Shown: positions 6,758 through 15,012, counted from the first letter of the stretch. The stretch: DNA of 52,934 nucleotides from Bacteroidota bacterium (GCA_023381535.1 JAMCSN010000239.1:1-52934); one strand, 5' to 3'. Notes: generated by a model from the letters alone, not told the origin. A program made the numbers and translations.

Positions 6758-9091
6758 TTATTTCATCAAAATCATCTTCTTAGTTTGAACAAAACTTTGT
6801 CCTGAGCCTTGCGAAGGATCGACTGCAACAAGTCTGTAAAAATAAACACCGCTGGATAATTGAGAATTGAGAATTGAGAATTGAGAATTGTGTGCACCGG
6901 CATTTTGATACTCATCAACCAAAGTGGCGACATCTCTTCCGAGCATGTCGTAAATTTTTAATGTAACGTGACTTCCCTTCGGCAATTGATAACTGATGTT
7001 CGTACTCGGATTGAAAGGATTGGGATAGTTTTGTTCCAATCTGAACGACGCCGGTTTTAATTCCACAATTTGTTTTACATCTGTCGCACCTCCTACGGTA
7101 ACATATGCGCGTATCAACGCTACCCAAGAATAATTTGTGTGGCCTGAAACACCGTAGTAAGCCCATTTATTGGAACTTAACGAATAAAAAATTGTGTGTT
7201 CAGTCCCGGTAGAAGGCATGTAGGTTGATAAGACTTTGTTAACAGAGGTTGATGTTCCCAAAAAGGGAAACTCAACAACAAATGATTTGTCAGTAGAAAT
7301 ATTATAGGAGCTAACATCAATTGTCGTCCAATTGGGATAGGGTTGAGGATACGGATAGGTACCAGTTGGGTCAATTACATCAGGCGCTACTGTCAATTTT
7401 GAAATGGCAGTAATATTTGCATAATTTTTTCCTCCGAGGCGTGTAGCATTTCCCACAGACTCCAGAATCCTTCCATCAATTGGGACTAAATTTCTAATCG
7501 CAACTCGAATAGAATCTAATTTCCCGCCAGACACAGCATCAAACTGTACAGCAATACTATCACCCACAGTTTGACTCACATATCCAACAGGTTCAGTAGA
7601 ATCATAAGCGAGTTCTAAAGTTTGTTTCTGAAATGTTCCGGTTGAAGTAAAGTTGTAATGATATGAATTGCTATCGGGATAGTATGTGTAATCATTTTGG
7701 CAAACAAGAAAAGTAACATTAGAAAAACTTGTGCCGAAATCGGGTACCGAGAACATCATATTGTTGCCCATCATCGTGCCGTCCATAACTTGTTTGCCGC
7801 CTGTGCCGCTTTTGATTGCCTTAACGGTTATACCGGTATTTCCGTTTAATGCAAAGTTCATATTCAAATTGCTTCCCATGGTATAGCTGAAATACTGCGC
7901 TCCAAGTTTGTAAACATTTCCTTTGTAGTTTGTTACATTCGGATTCGCCATAGGCGTGCTAGCAGCATGACCTAATCCCGCATACTGATATCCCCACTTT
8001 TGATCTACCGATGTATCATTTAAATAGTTCGCTATATACCAATCAACAACAACATCTTTAAATCTCCGGGAAGATCCTAGTGCGGGAAAAACACTTATGT
8101 CAAAAGCATTAATATTAGTAAGGTTGGATTGTACAAATTTCGTTAAAGCACTTACACCAAATTGCTCTTTTATGTAAAGAAAAAATCTTGCCGCGCGGGC
8201 ATAATCGCTCAGTACTTCTCCAGGCGGATTCAATTTCCACTCCAGCATCTGTACATTTGTAGCATTTGTATAATAACTCTGAAGTCGCAATGGATAACCG
8301 CAAACAACTTCTGCGATCATCGAGCAGCCTTCATTGAAGAAAATTTTATTGGGATTAGCCTGATGATAATTCCACTGAATCATGTGCTGGAATTCGTGAG
8401 CAGTAATTTGCATGGCAGTATTAATGTTATAATGAGAATCAGCAGAGTTTAAATTCATAGGGTAACAGTCCATATAATATAATTCCGCCAGATTGCTGTT
8501 CGTATAGTTCAGTTCATTATAACCTGTAAAATATCCCGCTGTGTAACCGCCGGTTCCGCTAAAACCGTCCTTAATATTCAAGATGAAAATTATAATCTTG
8601 GGGTCGTTATCAACATCCGGAGGATTTCCAAAAGTATCCACGTCGGTTTGATAAACACCTTTGTTTGCATTTGCCGGAGTAGTATTATCAAAAGCATTTA
8701 CAATCTGAGCAACCGCATTTGAATCAACTCTGCCATTAGTCCATGAGGAATCTTCAACAAAGACGTAGCAGTGAGTTCCGACAGCTCTGCATGTGGAAGG
8801 TACTGAATAAAATGCGTTGCTCTGAAGATCTTGTGCCCACCAGTTATGGGTATCGCCAATATTAAAATTCCATGGTCCAGTTGTTTTCTTGAGAACCGGT
8901 TGAGACTTTGCAAGTTGAACTAAATCTATTCCATTGGCTTTGTAAAATTTTTCAAGGAGCGGTCCGGCATCCATTAAATAAGCGCCCTTGCTAACGGAAG
9001 TTTCGTTCTCTTTTTGAATTACAGCTTTGTTCTGGCCGAATGAAAATCCGGCAATTAGCATCATGCAAAAAATAAAATTAAAACGTTTCAT
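6758..9091 (-). CDS. T9SS-secreted zinc metallopeptidase (HEXXH, M30-like)
   Basis: A 777-residue secreted protein. MKRFNFIFCMMLIAGFSFGQ is a signal peptide. The catalytic motif is TAHEFQHMIQW around residue 232, followed about 20 residues later by FFNEGCSMIAE, where the glutamate is the likely third zinc ligand. This HEFQH...NEG arrangement resembles hyicolysin-type (M30) and related gluzincins; the family assignment is by motif only. The middle part is beta-rich and may be carbohydrate- or propeptide-like. The C-terminus is a T9SS domain (RLEQNYPNPFNPST ... QTKKMILMK) containing four and a half in-frame AATTGAG heptamers. It starts 10 bases after a lipoprotein gene. Likely role: extracellular protein degradation. 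Confidence 0.85.
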   Translation of the reverse strand: MKRFNFIFCMMLIAGFSFGQNKAVIQKENETSVSKGAYLMDAGPLLEKFYKANGIDLVQLAKSQPVLKKTTGPWNFNIGDTHNWWAQDLQSNAFYSVPSTCRAVGTHCYVFVEDSSWTNGRVDSNAVAQIVNAFDNTTPANANKGVYQTDVDTFGNPPDVDNDPKIIIFILNIKDGFSGTGGYTAGYFTGYNELNYTNSNLAELYYMDCYPMNLNSADSHYNINTAMQITAHEFQHMIQWNYHQANPNKIFFNEGCSMIAEVVCGYPLRLQSYYTNATNVQMLEWKLNPPGEVLSDYARAARFFLYIKEQFGVSALTKFVQSNLTNINAFDISVFPALGSSRRFKDVVVDWYIANYLNDTSVDQKWGYQYAGLGHAASTPMANPNVTNYKGNVYKLGAQYFSYTMGSNLNMNFALNGNTGITVKAIKSGTGGKQVMDGTMMGNNMMFSVPDFGTSFSNVTFLVCQNDYTYYPDSNSYHYNFTSTGTFQKQTLELAYDSTEPVGYVSQTVGDSIAVQFDAVSGGKLDSIRVAIRNLVPIDGRILESVGNATRLGGKNYANITAISKLTVAPDVIDPTGTYPYPQPYPNWTTIDVSSYNISTDKSFVVEFPFLGTSTSVNKVLSTYMPSTGTEHTIFYSLSSNKWAYYGVSGHTNYSWVALIRAYVTVGGATDVKQIVELKPASFRLEQNYPNPFNPSTNISYQLPKGSHVTLKIYDMLGRDVATLVDEYQNAGAHNSQFSILNSQLSSGVYFYRLVAVDPSQGSGQSFVQTKKMILMK
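6858..6892 (-). repeat. AATTGAG heptamer array inside a T9SS domain
   Basis: Four perfect AATTGAG units and one AATTGTG (plus strand) are contiguous within the sorting-domain coding region. Three heptamers make 21 bases, so unit gain or loss would usually shift the frame of the C-terminal export signal. Confidence 0.85.
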
Positions 9092-9101
9092 TTCTCAACC
9101 C

Positions 9102-9440
9102 TTATTTGGTTTGGTTTTCTTTTTTAACAGGTATAACTTTTTCTACGATAAGCACATCCATGCCTTCTTCTCTTCTCACATCGCCGTATTGAATTGCATA
9201 GTATCTGCCCTGCTGTTTCCACAGTTCATCATGCAACTCTTTGCTGCATTGCAGAATGTAAGTTTTGTTATCGTCGGTTTGAATAGCCAGCTTGGTGAAC
9301 GGCTCATTTCCAACCACAGCGATATAACCTTTAACGGCATTGCTTTGAGAATCGTTTTCTCCGCAATTGCAGCTGCACGCGGCAAAATAGGTTACACTAA
9401 ACAAAAAAACGATGGATAAAAAAATCTTTCTGTACTTCAT
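9102..9440 (-). CDS. Small lipoprotein, function unknown
   Basis: A 112-residue protein beginning MKYRKIFLSIVFLFSVTYFAACSCNCG. The hydrophobic segment ends in FAAC, a lipobox, so it is a predicted lipoprotein. The start at 9440 is preferred over the ATG 48 bases upstream because the signal peptide begins there. The mature part (VKGYIAVVGNEPFTKLAIQT, then YILQCSKELHDELWKQQGR) is predicted to be a small beta-barrel-like fold, but I do not recognise a family. It lies 10 bases upstream of the HEXXH peptidase gene and is probably co-transcribed, mirroring the pair at 4785-5192. Confidence 0.75.
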   Translation of the reverse strand: MKYRKIFLSIVFLFSVTYFAACSCNCGENDSQSNAVKGYIAVVGNEPFTKLAIQTDDNKTYILQCSKELHDELWKQQGRYYAIQYGDVRREEGMDVLIVEKVIPVKKENQTK

Positions 9441-9565
9441 TTTGTTTCCCTGTATTTGATAGCAAGATAAATAATTGGTCAATTCCATGCAAAGCTAAAG
9501 CTCACACCTAAAAGGCAACGCGAACCTACTTTTTTATTTCTATATGAGTGAAGAATAATTCGGGA

Positions 9566-9655
9566 ATGCAAATAGATGTGTTCATCACGGAAGACGGAAA
9601 AGTAATTTCCACCGGAGGAGAAAGACAAAGGGAAGTTATTGCAATACTAAAATGA
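9566..9655 (+). other. Possible micro-ORF, 29 codons
   Basis: An open frame encodes MQIDVFITEDGKVISTGGER and nine further residues before TGA. The composition looks protein-like, but there is no clear ribosome-binding site and no recognised family. It may be the end of a decayed gene. It is the only coding-like stretch in the 9441-9712 gap. Confidence 0.15.
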
Positions 9656-9667
9656 AAGGTCAACGGT

Positions 9668-9702
9668 GATTTGTCACTAGTCATTTGGCATTTGTCACTG
9701 GG
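9668..9702 (+). repeat. Degenerate heptamer array (CATTTGT type)
   Basis: Five contiguous 7-mers: GATTTGT, CACTAGT, CATTTGG, CATTTGT and CACTGGG. It lies just downstream of the Rrf2 regulator gene. Confidence 0.65.
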
Positions 9703-9712
9703 GGAAATTAAT

Positions 9713-10180
9713 TCAATTTCGTTCGGTGATTCCGTTACCGCTTGTAAAGTCGAACATAAATTTTTCGGTTCCCATCAAATCCTTCAAAGTCATTTTTGCC
9801 ACCACTGCATCAACCGAATCTTGAATCAATCTCCAAAGCGAGCGCACGGAACAATCGATTGAGTTAGTACAAATATCTGCGATGCCGGAATGCGTATTGC
9901 AGAATGAATCGTCGAACAATCTTCCGCCTAAAACTTTTAAAATATCTCCGACCATAATTTCTTCCGGCGGACGCGTTAATGTGTAACCGCCTATTTGTCC
10001 GCGTGAGCTTTCCAACAATCCGCCGAGACGCAGCACACGTAAAATTTTTCCAGCGTTATGCTCGCTCAATCCTTCCGCACGGCTGATCTCCGGGATCGTT
10101 AAAGATTTTTCCACCGCATAAAATTTTGCGATGCGGAGTAAACATCTCAAACCATATTCTTCTTGTGCACTGAATTTCAT
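9713..10180 (-). CDS. Rrf2-family regulator, IscR/SufR-like
   Basis: A 155-residue Rrf2 protein. The N-terminal winged helix (MKFSAQEEYGLRCLLRIAKF, then SLTIPEISRAEGLSEHNAGK and the wing SSRGQIGGYTLTR) matches the family. Cysteines 94, 104 and 110 sit in the dimerisation-helix loop where IscR carries its cluster ligands (C92, C98, C104), so a 2Fe-2S sensor is likely, with a longer first spacing. It lies at the distal end of the suf locus in the same orientation. By analogy it would repress sufB transcription when clusters are plentiful; that role is inferred from position. The gap to the bacilliredoxin gene is filled by a nested palindromic repeat, so it may have a separate promoter. Confidence 0.9.
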   Translation of the reverse strand: MKFSAQEEYGLRCLLRIAKFYAVEKSLTIPEISRAEGLSEHNAGKILRVLRLGGLLESSRGQIGGYTLTRPPEEIMVGDILKVLGGRLFDDSFCNTHSGIADICTNSIDCSVRSLWRLIQDSVDAVVAKMTLKDLMGTEKFMFDFTSGNGITERN

Positions 10181-10258
10181 AAAGCTTCGCAGAGCAAGAA
10201 CACGATCAAGTGCAAGAGCAAGAAACTGTGATGAAATATTTCGAATTTCTTGCTCATG

Positions 10259-10345
10259 CCCGCTTCGACTTGTCCCCGCTTCCCGTCTCGCCTTCGGCTT
10301 GCCGAGGCGGGCGCTCTCGCGAAGGCGAGGAAGACGAGGCGAGCT
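10259..10345 (+). repeat. Nested palindromic element
   Basis: The outer element runs from CCCGCTTCGACTTGTCCCCG to GAAGACGAGGCGAGCT and matches the reverse complement of 14862-14924. A second 30-bp palindrome (10282-10311, starting CCCGTCTCGCC and ending CCGAGGCGGG) is inserted into it; the 14862 copy lacks this piece. Confidence 0.75.
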
Positions 10346-10361
10346 CTTGCTCCTAATCTCC

Positions 10362-10895
10362 TTAATTATTCAACGGAATTTTTGATCCGCACGAAACTGC
10401 GTGAACCAGCTCGGCATATTTATCCGGAGAAATAGACGGACCTTGATTGCCGCAAAACTTTTCGAACGCGGCTTTTAAGTCATCTGCAATTTCTTCCGGA
10501 CCTCTGCCTTCAATTGCGTAGCGCGGCATGGCGTATAAAAGTTCGCCATTCTTAAATAACGCCATGAATGGTGACGACGGCGCTACATCAGTCAAATATT
10601 TTTCTCTCAAATGATCTACTGCATCACGGTCTTGCCCGGCAAAGACAGTCACCAATTTATCCGGAATGACATTGTTCTGAAGCGCAAGCGTTGCGCCGGG
10701 TCGTGCGCTTCCGGCTGCGCATCCGCAAACGGAATTGATTACAACAAAAACCGTCTGGTCATTCTGGACAGAAAGATAATCTTCAACTTTTTGCGGAGTG
10801 GTTGCTTCTTCAAATCCGACGAAGATTAATTCATCCCGCATTGGCTGAACGGCTTCAGGATCATAAATCGGTGGTTTTTGATTTATGTTAAACAT
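10362..10895 (-). CDS. Bacilliredoxin, BrxA/BrxB family
   Basis: A 177-residue protein of the YphP/YqiW (BrxA/BrxB) family. The signature is FVVINSVCGCAAGSARPG, with Cys57-Gly-Cys59 as the redox pair. These proteins remove bacillithiol from S-bacillithiolated proteins in the cytoplasm; the N-terminal cysteine of the pair attacks the mixed disulphide. The enzyme fits the presence of bshA, the first bacillithiol biosynthesis gene, at 29808. It is longer than the Bacillus proteins (about 145 residues), having an extra C-terminal tail with Cys-Gly-Asn and Cys-Gly-Ser. It lies downstream of the suf genes in the same orientation, linking thiol repair to cluster assembly. Confidence 0.9.
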   Translation of the reverse strand: MFNINQKPPIYDPEAVQPMRDELIFVGFEEATTPQKVEDYLSVQNDQTVFVVINSVCGCAAGSARPGATLALQNNVIPDKLVTVFAGQDRDAVDHLREKYLTDVAPSSPFMALFKNGELLYAMPRYAIEGRGPEEIADDLKAAFEKFCGNQGPSISPDKYAELVHAVSCGSKIPLNN

Positions 10896-10960
10896 GCTAT
10901 TTCCTTTCTTGTAATATTGAGGAGCGAAACGACGAAATATCTCATATTAATTAAATCGAG

Positions 10961-10999
10961 ATTCTTCCTACCTGCCGGTAGGCAGGCGCTTCGCTCAGA
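10961..10999. repeat. GC-rich hairpin repeat in the sufT-brx gap
   Basis: CCTGCC-ggta-GGCAGG (10971-10986) is flanked by GATTCTTC and CTTCGCTCAGAAT. A related TGCCT/AGGCA hairpin occurs at 24842-24856 next to another AGAATCTC-like sequence, so this appears to be a dispersed element. Confidence 0.45.
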
Positions 11000-11066
11000 A
11001 TTAATTATTAAAATCCTCCCTTGTACCACACAAAAATTCTTCGTCCCAATAAGTCGGGACTCAGAA

Positions 11067-11100
11067 TGGAACTTGGATTTCTAAAGAAATCCAAGTTCCA
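11067..11100 (-). terminator. Perfect 15-bp hairpin spanning the sufT stop codon
   Basis: TGGAACTTGGATTTC (11067-11081) and its exact complement (11086-11100) enclose a 4-nt loop. On the minus strand the stem contains the last codons and overlaps the stop of sufT. No T-run follows, so it is a weak terminator or an mRNA-stabilising or processing structure rather than a classic terminator. Confidence 0.5.
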
Positions 11101-11407
11101 ACTTTGCTTCTTCGCTCATCTTATCCATACTCCAAGGCGGTTCCCAAACCAGATCGAGATAAACATCTTTAACGCCTTTAACGCTTTTAACTTTTTCTTT
11201 TACTTCGGGCGGAAGACTTCCGGCAACCGGACAGTGAGGAGAAGTCAAAGTCATTTTCAAATAAACGTTTCCTTCGTCGTCAATTTTAATTCCATAAATC
11301 AAACCTAATTCCCAGATATCAACGGGAATTTCCGGATCGAAACAAGTTTTGAGCATGAAAATTATTTTCTGCTCCAACTGACCTTTATCTATTTCTATCG
11401 TGTTCAT
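11081..11407 (-). CDS. sufT: SUF system Fe-S assembly protein SufT (DUF59/MIP18)
   Basis: A 108-residue single-domain DUF59 protein. Key segments are [19 protein letters not shown] near residues 22-40 and [16 protein letters not shown], with the conserved aspartate and the exposed cysteine of the MIP18/PaaD/SufT family. These proteins help mature Fe-S proteins, especially 4Fe-4S enzymes. The start codon overlaps the end of sufS by 4 bases (ATGA), so it is translationally coupled and is the fifth gene of the suf series. The last codons lie in a strong hairpin. Confidence 0.92.
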   Translation of the reverse strand: MNTIEIDKGQLEQKIIFMLKTCFDPEIPVDIWELGLIYGIKIDDEGNVYLKMTLTSPHCPVAGSLPPEVKEKVKSVKGVKDVYLDLVWEPPWSMDKMSEEAKLELGFL

Positions 11408-12654
11408 GCAAACATCTTTTTTACTTTTTGAAGTCCGAGAACAAGTTTATCAACTTCTTCCGTTGTATTGTAAAATGCGAACGAAGCGCGCGCAGTAGCC
11501 GGAACATTGAATCTCTGCATCACAGGCTGCGTGCAATGATGACCGGTGCGTATCGCAATTCCGTCGGTATCAATAATAGTTCCGATATCGTACGGATGAA
11601 TTCCATCTATCACAAAAGAAATGACGGAAGCTTTTTCTTTAGCCGTTCCGATTATTCTCAATCCGTCGATCTTCGAAAGTTCAGCAGTTGCATACTCCAA
11701 AAGATTTTTTTCGTGAGCTACTAATTCGCCGCGGTCGAACTGATTCAGATAATCGATTGCCGCGCCGAGACCGATACCGCCGGCAATGTTCGGTGTGCCC
11801 GCTTCAAATTTTCTTGGTATATCGTCAAATGTTGTGTGCTCAAATGTAACGGTGCGAATCATATCGCCGCCGCCTTGATAAGGAGGCATCATTTCCAAAA
11901 ATTCCGTTTTGCCGTACAACACTCCGATTCCGGTAGGTCCGTAAACTTTATGCCCGCTAAATGCGTAGAAATCTGCGTCAAGTTCCTGAACATCAATTTT
12001 GAAATGCGGAATCGCCTGAGCGCCGTCGATTAAAACCGGAACGTTGTGCGAATGAGCGATCTCAATAATTTTTTTCACCGGATTGATCGTTCCAAGCGCA
12101 TTCGAGATTTGGACTACGGAAACCAATTTTGTTTTTTTGCCGAACAGGTTTTCGAACGCATCGATATCAAGTTCGCCGGCATCGTTCATCGGAATAACTT
12201 TTAAGTGAACGCGAGTATTGCCGTTCATCAACTGCCACGGTACAATGTTGGCATGATGTTCCATGTTGGTTACGATTACTTCGTCGCCGTCTTCAAAATA
12301 TTTTGCCGATTTAAGAGTTGTTGCAACAAGATTTATTGCTTCGGTAGTACCGCGTACAAAAATTATTTCCGAAGCGCTCATCGCGTTGATAAATTCTTTT
12401 ACTTTCAATCGTGCGGTCTCGTATTGATCGGTTGCAAGCTCGCTAAGGAAATACAATCCGCGATGGATGTTGGCATTATCAAAAGTATAGTAATGTTCCA
12501 ACGCATCGATAACCGCTCGCGGCTTTTGTGAAGTCGCAGCGTTATCAAGATAAACCAGCTGCTTGCCGTTCACCTGTCTTGAAAGAATCGGAAAATCCTT
12601 TCGCACTTTTTTGATTTCAAATTTTTTCTTTGTTTCAGAAATAGTATTAATCAC
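11404..12654 (-). CDS. sufS: Cysteine desulfurase SufS
   Basis: A 416-residue PLP enzyme that releases sulphur from cysteine for Fe-S assembly. The N-terminal half contains [14 protein letters not shown]; the PLP lysine is in [17 protein letters not shown]; the persulphide cysteine is in [11 protein letters not shown] near residue 365. The RTGHHC loop identifies the SufS (group II) type rather than IscS. It follows sufD after 66 bases and overlaps sufT. No sufU or sufE gene was seen nearby; the sulphur acceptor may lie elsewhere or be SufBCD directly. Confidence 0.96.
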   Translation of the reverse strand: MINTISETKKKFEIKKVRKDFPILSRQVNGKQLVYLDNAATSQKPRAVIDALEHYYTFDNANIHRGLYFLSELATDQYETARLKVKEFINAMSASEIIFVRGTTEAINLVATTLKSAKYFEDGDEVIVTNMEHHANIVPWQLMNGNTRVHLKVIPMNDAGELDIDAFENLFGKKTKLVSVVQISNALGTINPVKKIIEIAHSHNVPVLIDGAQAIPHFKIDVQELDADFYAFSGHKVYGPTGIGVLYGKTEFLEMMPPYQGGGDMIRTVTFEHTTFDDIPRKFEAGTPNIAGGIGLGAAIDYLNQFDRGELVAHEKNLLEYATAELSKIDGLRIIGTAKEKASVISFVIDGIHPYDIGTIIDTDGIAIRTGHHCTQPVMQRFNVPATARASFAFYNTTEEVDKLVLGLQKVKKMFA

Positions 12655-12720
12655 AATTCACCTTTTGTGCTTTGAGATTCTACAGTGAAAATTTTTCGGC
12701 AGTTAAATCGAATATACATT

Positions 12721-14058
12721 TCATTTATTGTTGATCTCAATTCTATGCAGATGCTCGAAAATCATGTGATTCAATTGCGCCTTCAACGGTTCGATTTTCA
12801 CTTTTTCAATCACATCGTTCGCAAATGCTCTTATCAGCATGGATTTTGCTAACTCCTGCGGCACTCCTCGTGATCGAATATAAAACTCCGCTTCTTCGTC
12901 AAGCTGTCCGACAGTTGCACCGTGAGAACATTTCACGTCGTCGGCAAAAATTTCGAGCTGCGGTTTTGTATCAATCTTTGCGGTCTTGGAAAGCAGAATT
13001 GTTTTGTTCGACTGATACGCATTTGTTTTCTGCGCATCTTTTCTAACAATAATTTTTCCGTTGAAGACGCCACGTGCGTTGTCGTCGAGTATCCCTTTGT
13101 AAAGCTCGTTGCTCATGCAATTTGGTTTTGCATGGTCGGCAAAAGTGTGATTATCCACGTGCTGTTTGCCGTGTGCCAGATAAAGTCCGTAGAAATGCGT
13201 TTCAATATTTTCGTCATCAAGCAGCGAGTTGATGTCGTTGCGGACAATTGCGCCGCCGAAGTTTATGTTGTAATGGTTGAACACACTGTTCTTCTTCTGA
13301 ACCGCTTGAACTTTTTCAATGTGGTATGCGTCATCATTCTCATACTGAACTTTATAGAGGTCAACGATGCTGTTTTCGTCAACGAGTATTTCGGTAACAA
13401 TGTTTGAAAAATATTTTTCCGAACCGGTTCCTCTATGATTTGTTATCACGCTCAATTGCGAGTTCTTTCCTACCATTATCAGATTGCGGGGAACTGAAAG
13501 GATTTGTTCTGTTTCGCTTGAGTTCAAGTACAAAATCTGAATAGGTTTTTCGACGATCACACCGTCCGGAATAATTGCTGCGAAACCGTCGCTTGCGTAC
13601 GCGGTGTTCAGTGCGTTGAATGCATTTTCAATCCTAGAAACTTTATTAAGATGCTGATCAACTAACTGCGGTTTTTCTTTATACAATTTTTTCAAGCTGC
13701 CGATGAATGTGTTGCGCGGCAATTCTTTTAAGTCACTCAACTCTTCGGAAAAAATTCCGTTTACAAATACCAGCAGATGATAATCAAAGTCATTGAAGAG
13801 GAATTTTTCGATGTCGTTTTTAGTGAGCCGGGGCAACGTGGAATTGACTGCCGGGATAAAATTATTATTAACTACCGGCGAGACATCGGTGTACTTCCAT
13901 TCTTCATTGCGTTGTGTCGGGAAATTCAGAGAAGCTAATTCCCGCAGAGCTTTTTTTCTAATTTCATGCAAATACGTTTTTGATCCACCGTTCAATTTCT
14001 TTTCGAACGTGTCAAAATTTGATATATACCATTCTTTTAAATTTTTCTGTTCCATCAA
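12721..14058 (-). CDS. sufD: Fe-S cluster assembly scaffold subunit SufD
   Basis: A 445-residue SufB/SufD-family protein. The beta-helix core is visible from about residue 150 on, with HYNINFGGAIVRNDINSLLD, then HGKQHVDNHTFADHAKPNC and the conserved KTNAYQSNKTILLSKTAKID followed by FADDVKCSHGATVG. It pairs with SufB and the ATPase SufC in the SufBC2D scaffold on which clusters are built. It starts 8 bases after sufC, so the two are co-transcribed. The histidine of CSHG corresponds to a residue implicated in the SufB-SufD interface. Confidence 0.95.
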   Translation of the reverse strand: MMEQKNLKEWYISNFDTFEKKLNGGSKTYLHEIRKKALRELASLNFPTQRNEEWKYTDVSPVVNNNFIPAVNSTLPRLTKNDIEKFLFNDFDYHLLVFVNGIFSEELSDLKELPRNTFIGSLKKLYKEKPQLVDQHLNKVSRIENAFNALNTAYASDGFAAIIPDGVIVEKPIQILYLNSSETEQILSVPRNLIMVGKNSQLSVITNHRGTGSEKYFSNIVTEILVDENSIVDLYKVQYENDDAYHIEKVQAVQKKNSVFNHYNINFGGAIVRNDINSLLDDENIETHFYGLYLAHGKQHVDNHTFADHAKPNCMSNELYKGILDDNARGVFNGKIIVRKDAQKTNAYQSNKTILLSKTAKIDTKPQLEIFADDVKCSHGATVGQLDEEAEFYIRSRGVPQELAKSMLIRAFANDVIEKVKIEPLKAQLNHMIFEHLHRIEINNK

Positions 14059-14066
14059 TTCACCAA

Positions 14067-14831
14067 TCAGACATTCTGCGCTTCAAGCGCTTCGTCTTTA
14101 ACCCAGTCGTAACCTTTGTCTTCGAGCTCAAGCGCCAATTCTTTTCCGCCGGTCTTAATTATTTTTCCATTAAATAGAACATGCACAAAATCCGGTTGAA
14201 TATAATTCAGCAGCCGCTGATAGTGCGTAACTACCAAAACCGCGTTATCTTTGTTGCGGTAAATGTTTACACCGCTTGAAACTATTTTCAATGCGTCGAT
14301 ATCCAAACCGGAATCCGTTTCGTCGAGAAGAACAAATTTCGGTTCCAGCATCAGCATCTGAAAAATTTCGTTGCGTTTTTTTTCACCGCCGGAAAATCCA
14401 ACGTTCACATACCGGCTAATCAGCGTCTCATCTAAACCGAGAATTTTTGCTTTTTCTTTTATTCTTTCCAAAAATTCTTTCGGCGTGAATTCCGGCTCAC
14501 CTTTGTATTTTCTGATTTCATTGAGAGCTGTCTTCAAAAATGTTGCATTGCTTATACCGGCAATTTCAATCGGATATTGAAACGCCAAAAACATTCCTTC
14601 GCGCGCCCGCGTTTCGGGATTCATTTCCAGAAGATTTTTCCCATCAAAAAAAACTTCGCCTTCAGTTACTTCATAGCTTGAATTTCCGGCTAATACATTT
14701 GCCAATGTGCTTTTGCCTGAGCCGTTCGGACCCATAATGGCATGCACTTCGCCGGCATTAATTAAAAGATTAATGCCTTTTAGAATTTCTTTTCCTTCTA
14801 CATTAGCTTTAAGATTCTTAATTGATAACAT
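14067..14831 (-). CDS. sufC: Fe-S cluster assembly ATPase SufC
   Basis: A 254-residue ABC-type ATPase. Walker A is GPNGSGKST (residues about 35-43), the signature is FSGGEKKRNE, and Walker B is KFVLLDETDSGLD, with a switch histidine in VVTHYQRLL. The SGGEKKR signature and soluble single-domain form are typical of SufC, which drives conformational change in SufBCD. It precedes sufD by 8 bases. Upstream, 184 bases separate it from sufB and contain two palindromic elements, an unusual interruption of a normally tight gene pair. Confidence 0.96.
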   Translation of the reverse strand: MLSIKNLKANVEGKEILKGINLLINAGEVHAIMGPNGSGKSTLANVLAGNSSYEVTEGEVFFDGKNLLEMNPETRAREGMFLAFQYPIEIAGISNATFLKTALNEIRKYKGEPEFTPKEFLERIKEKAKILGLDETLISRYVNVGFSGGEKKRNEIFQMLMLEPKFVLLDETDSGLDIDALKIVSSGVNIYRNKDNAVLVVTHYQRLLNYIQPDFVHVLFNGKIIKTGGKELALELEDKGYDWVKDEALEAQNV

Positions 14832-14861
14832 TCATTCTCCAATTTATCTGCTTTCGGCGTT

Positions 14862-14924
14862 CAGCTCGCCTCGTCTTCCTCGCCTCGCCTTCGCGAGAGC
14901 GAAGCGGGGACAAGTCGAAACGGG
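14862..14924 (-). repeat. Palindromic element copy in the sufB-sufC gap
   Basis: In minus orientation it begins CCCGTTTCGACTTGTCCCCG and ends GAAGACGAGGCGAGCTG. It matches the outer part of the 10259-10345 copy without that copy's inner insert. Confidence 0.75.
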
Positions 14925-14946
14925 CCATCAGCATTCATTTTTATTC

Positions 14947-15012
14947 TCAATTCCTCGCCTCGCTGCATTCACATTCAGCGAGTCGAAGCGGGTCAATTAT
15001 TAATTCTCAATT
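14947..15012 (-). repeat. Second palindromic element and heptamers in the sufB-sufC gap
   Basis: Read on the minus strand, heptamers AATTGAG, AATTAAT and AATTGAC lead into the palindrome CCGCTTCGACTCGC...GCGAGGCGAGG. 14947-14999 is the exact reverse complement of 609-661. Confidence 0.85.

Noticed and set aside
6858..6892. Possible CRISPR-like or VNTR array
   Set aside because: The period is 7 nt without spacers, so it is a microsatellite, not CRISPR. No cas gene is present.
12922..13407. 161-codon plus-strand open frame opposite sufD
   Set aside because: It is antisense to a clearly conserved sufD region, with no ribosome-binding site or protein-like composition; a shadow frame.
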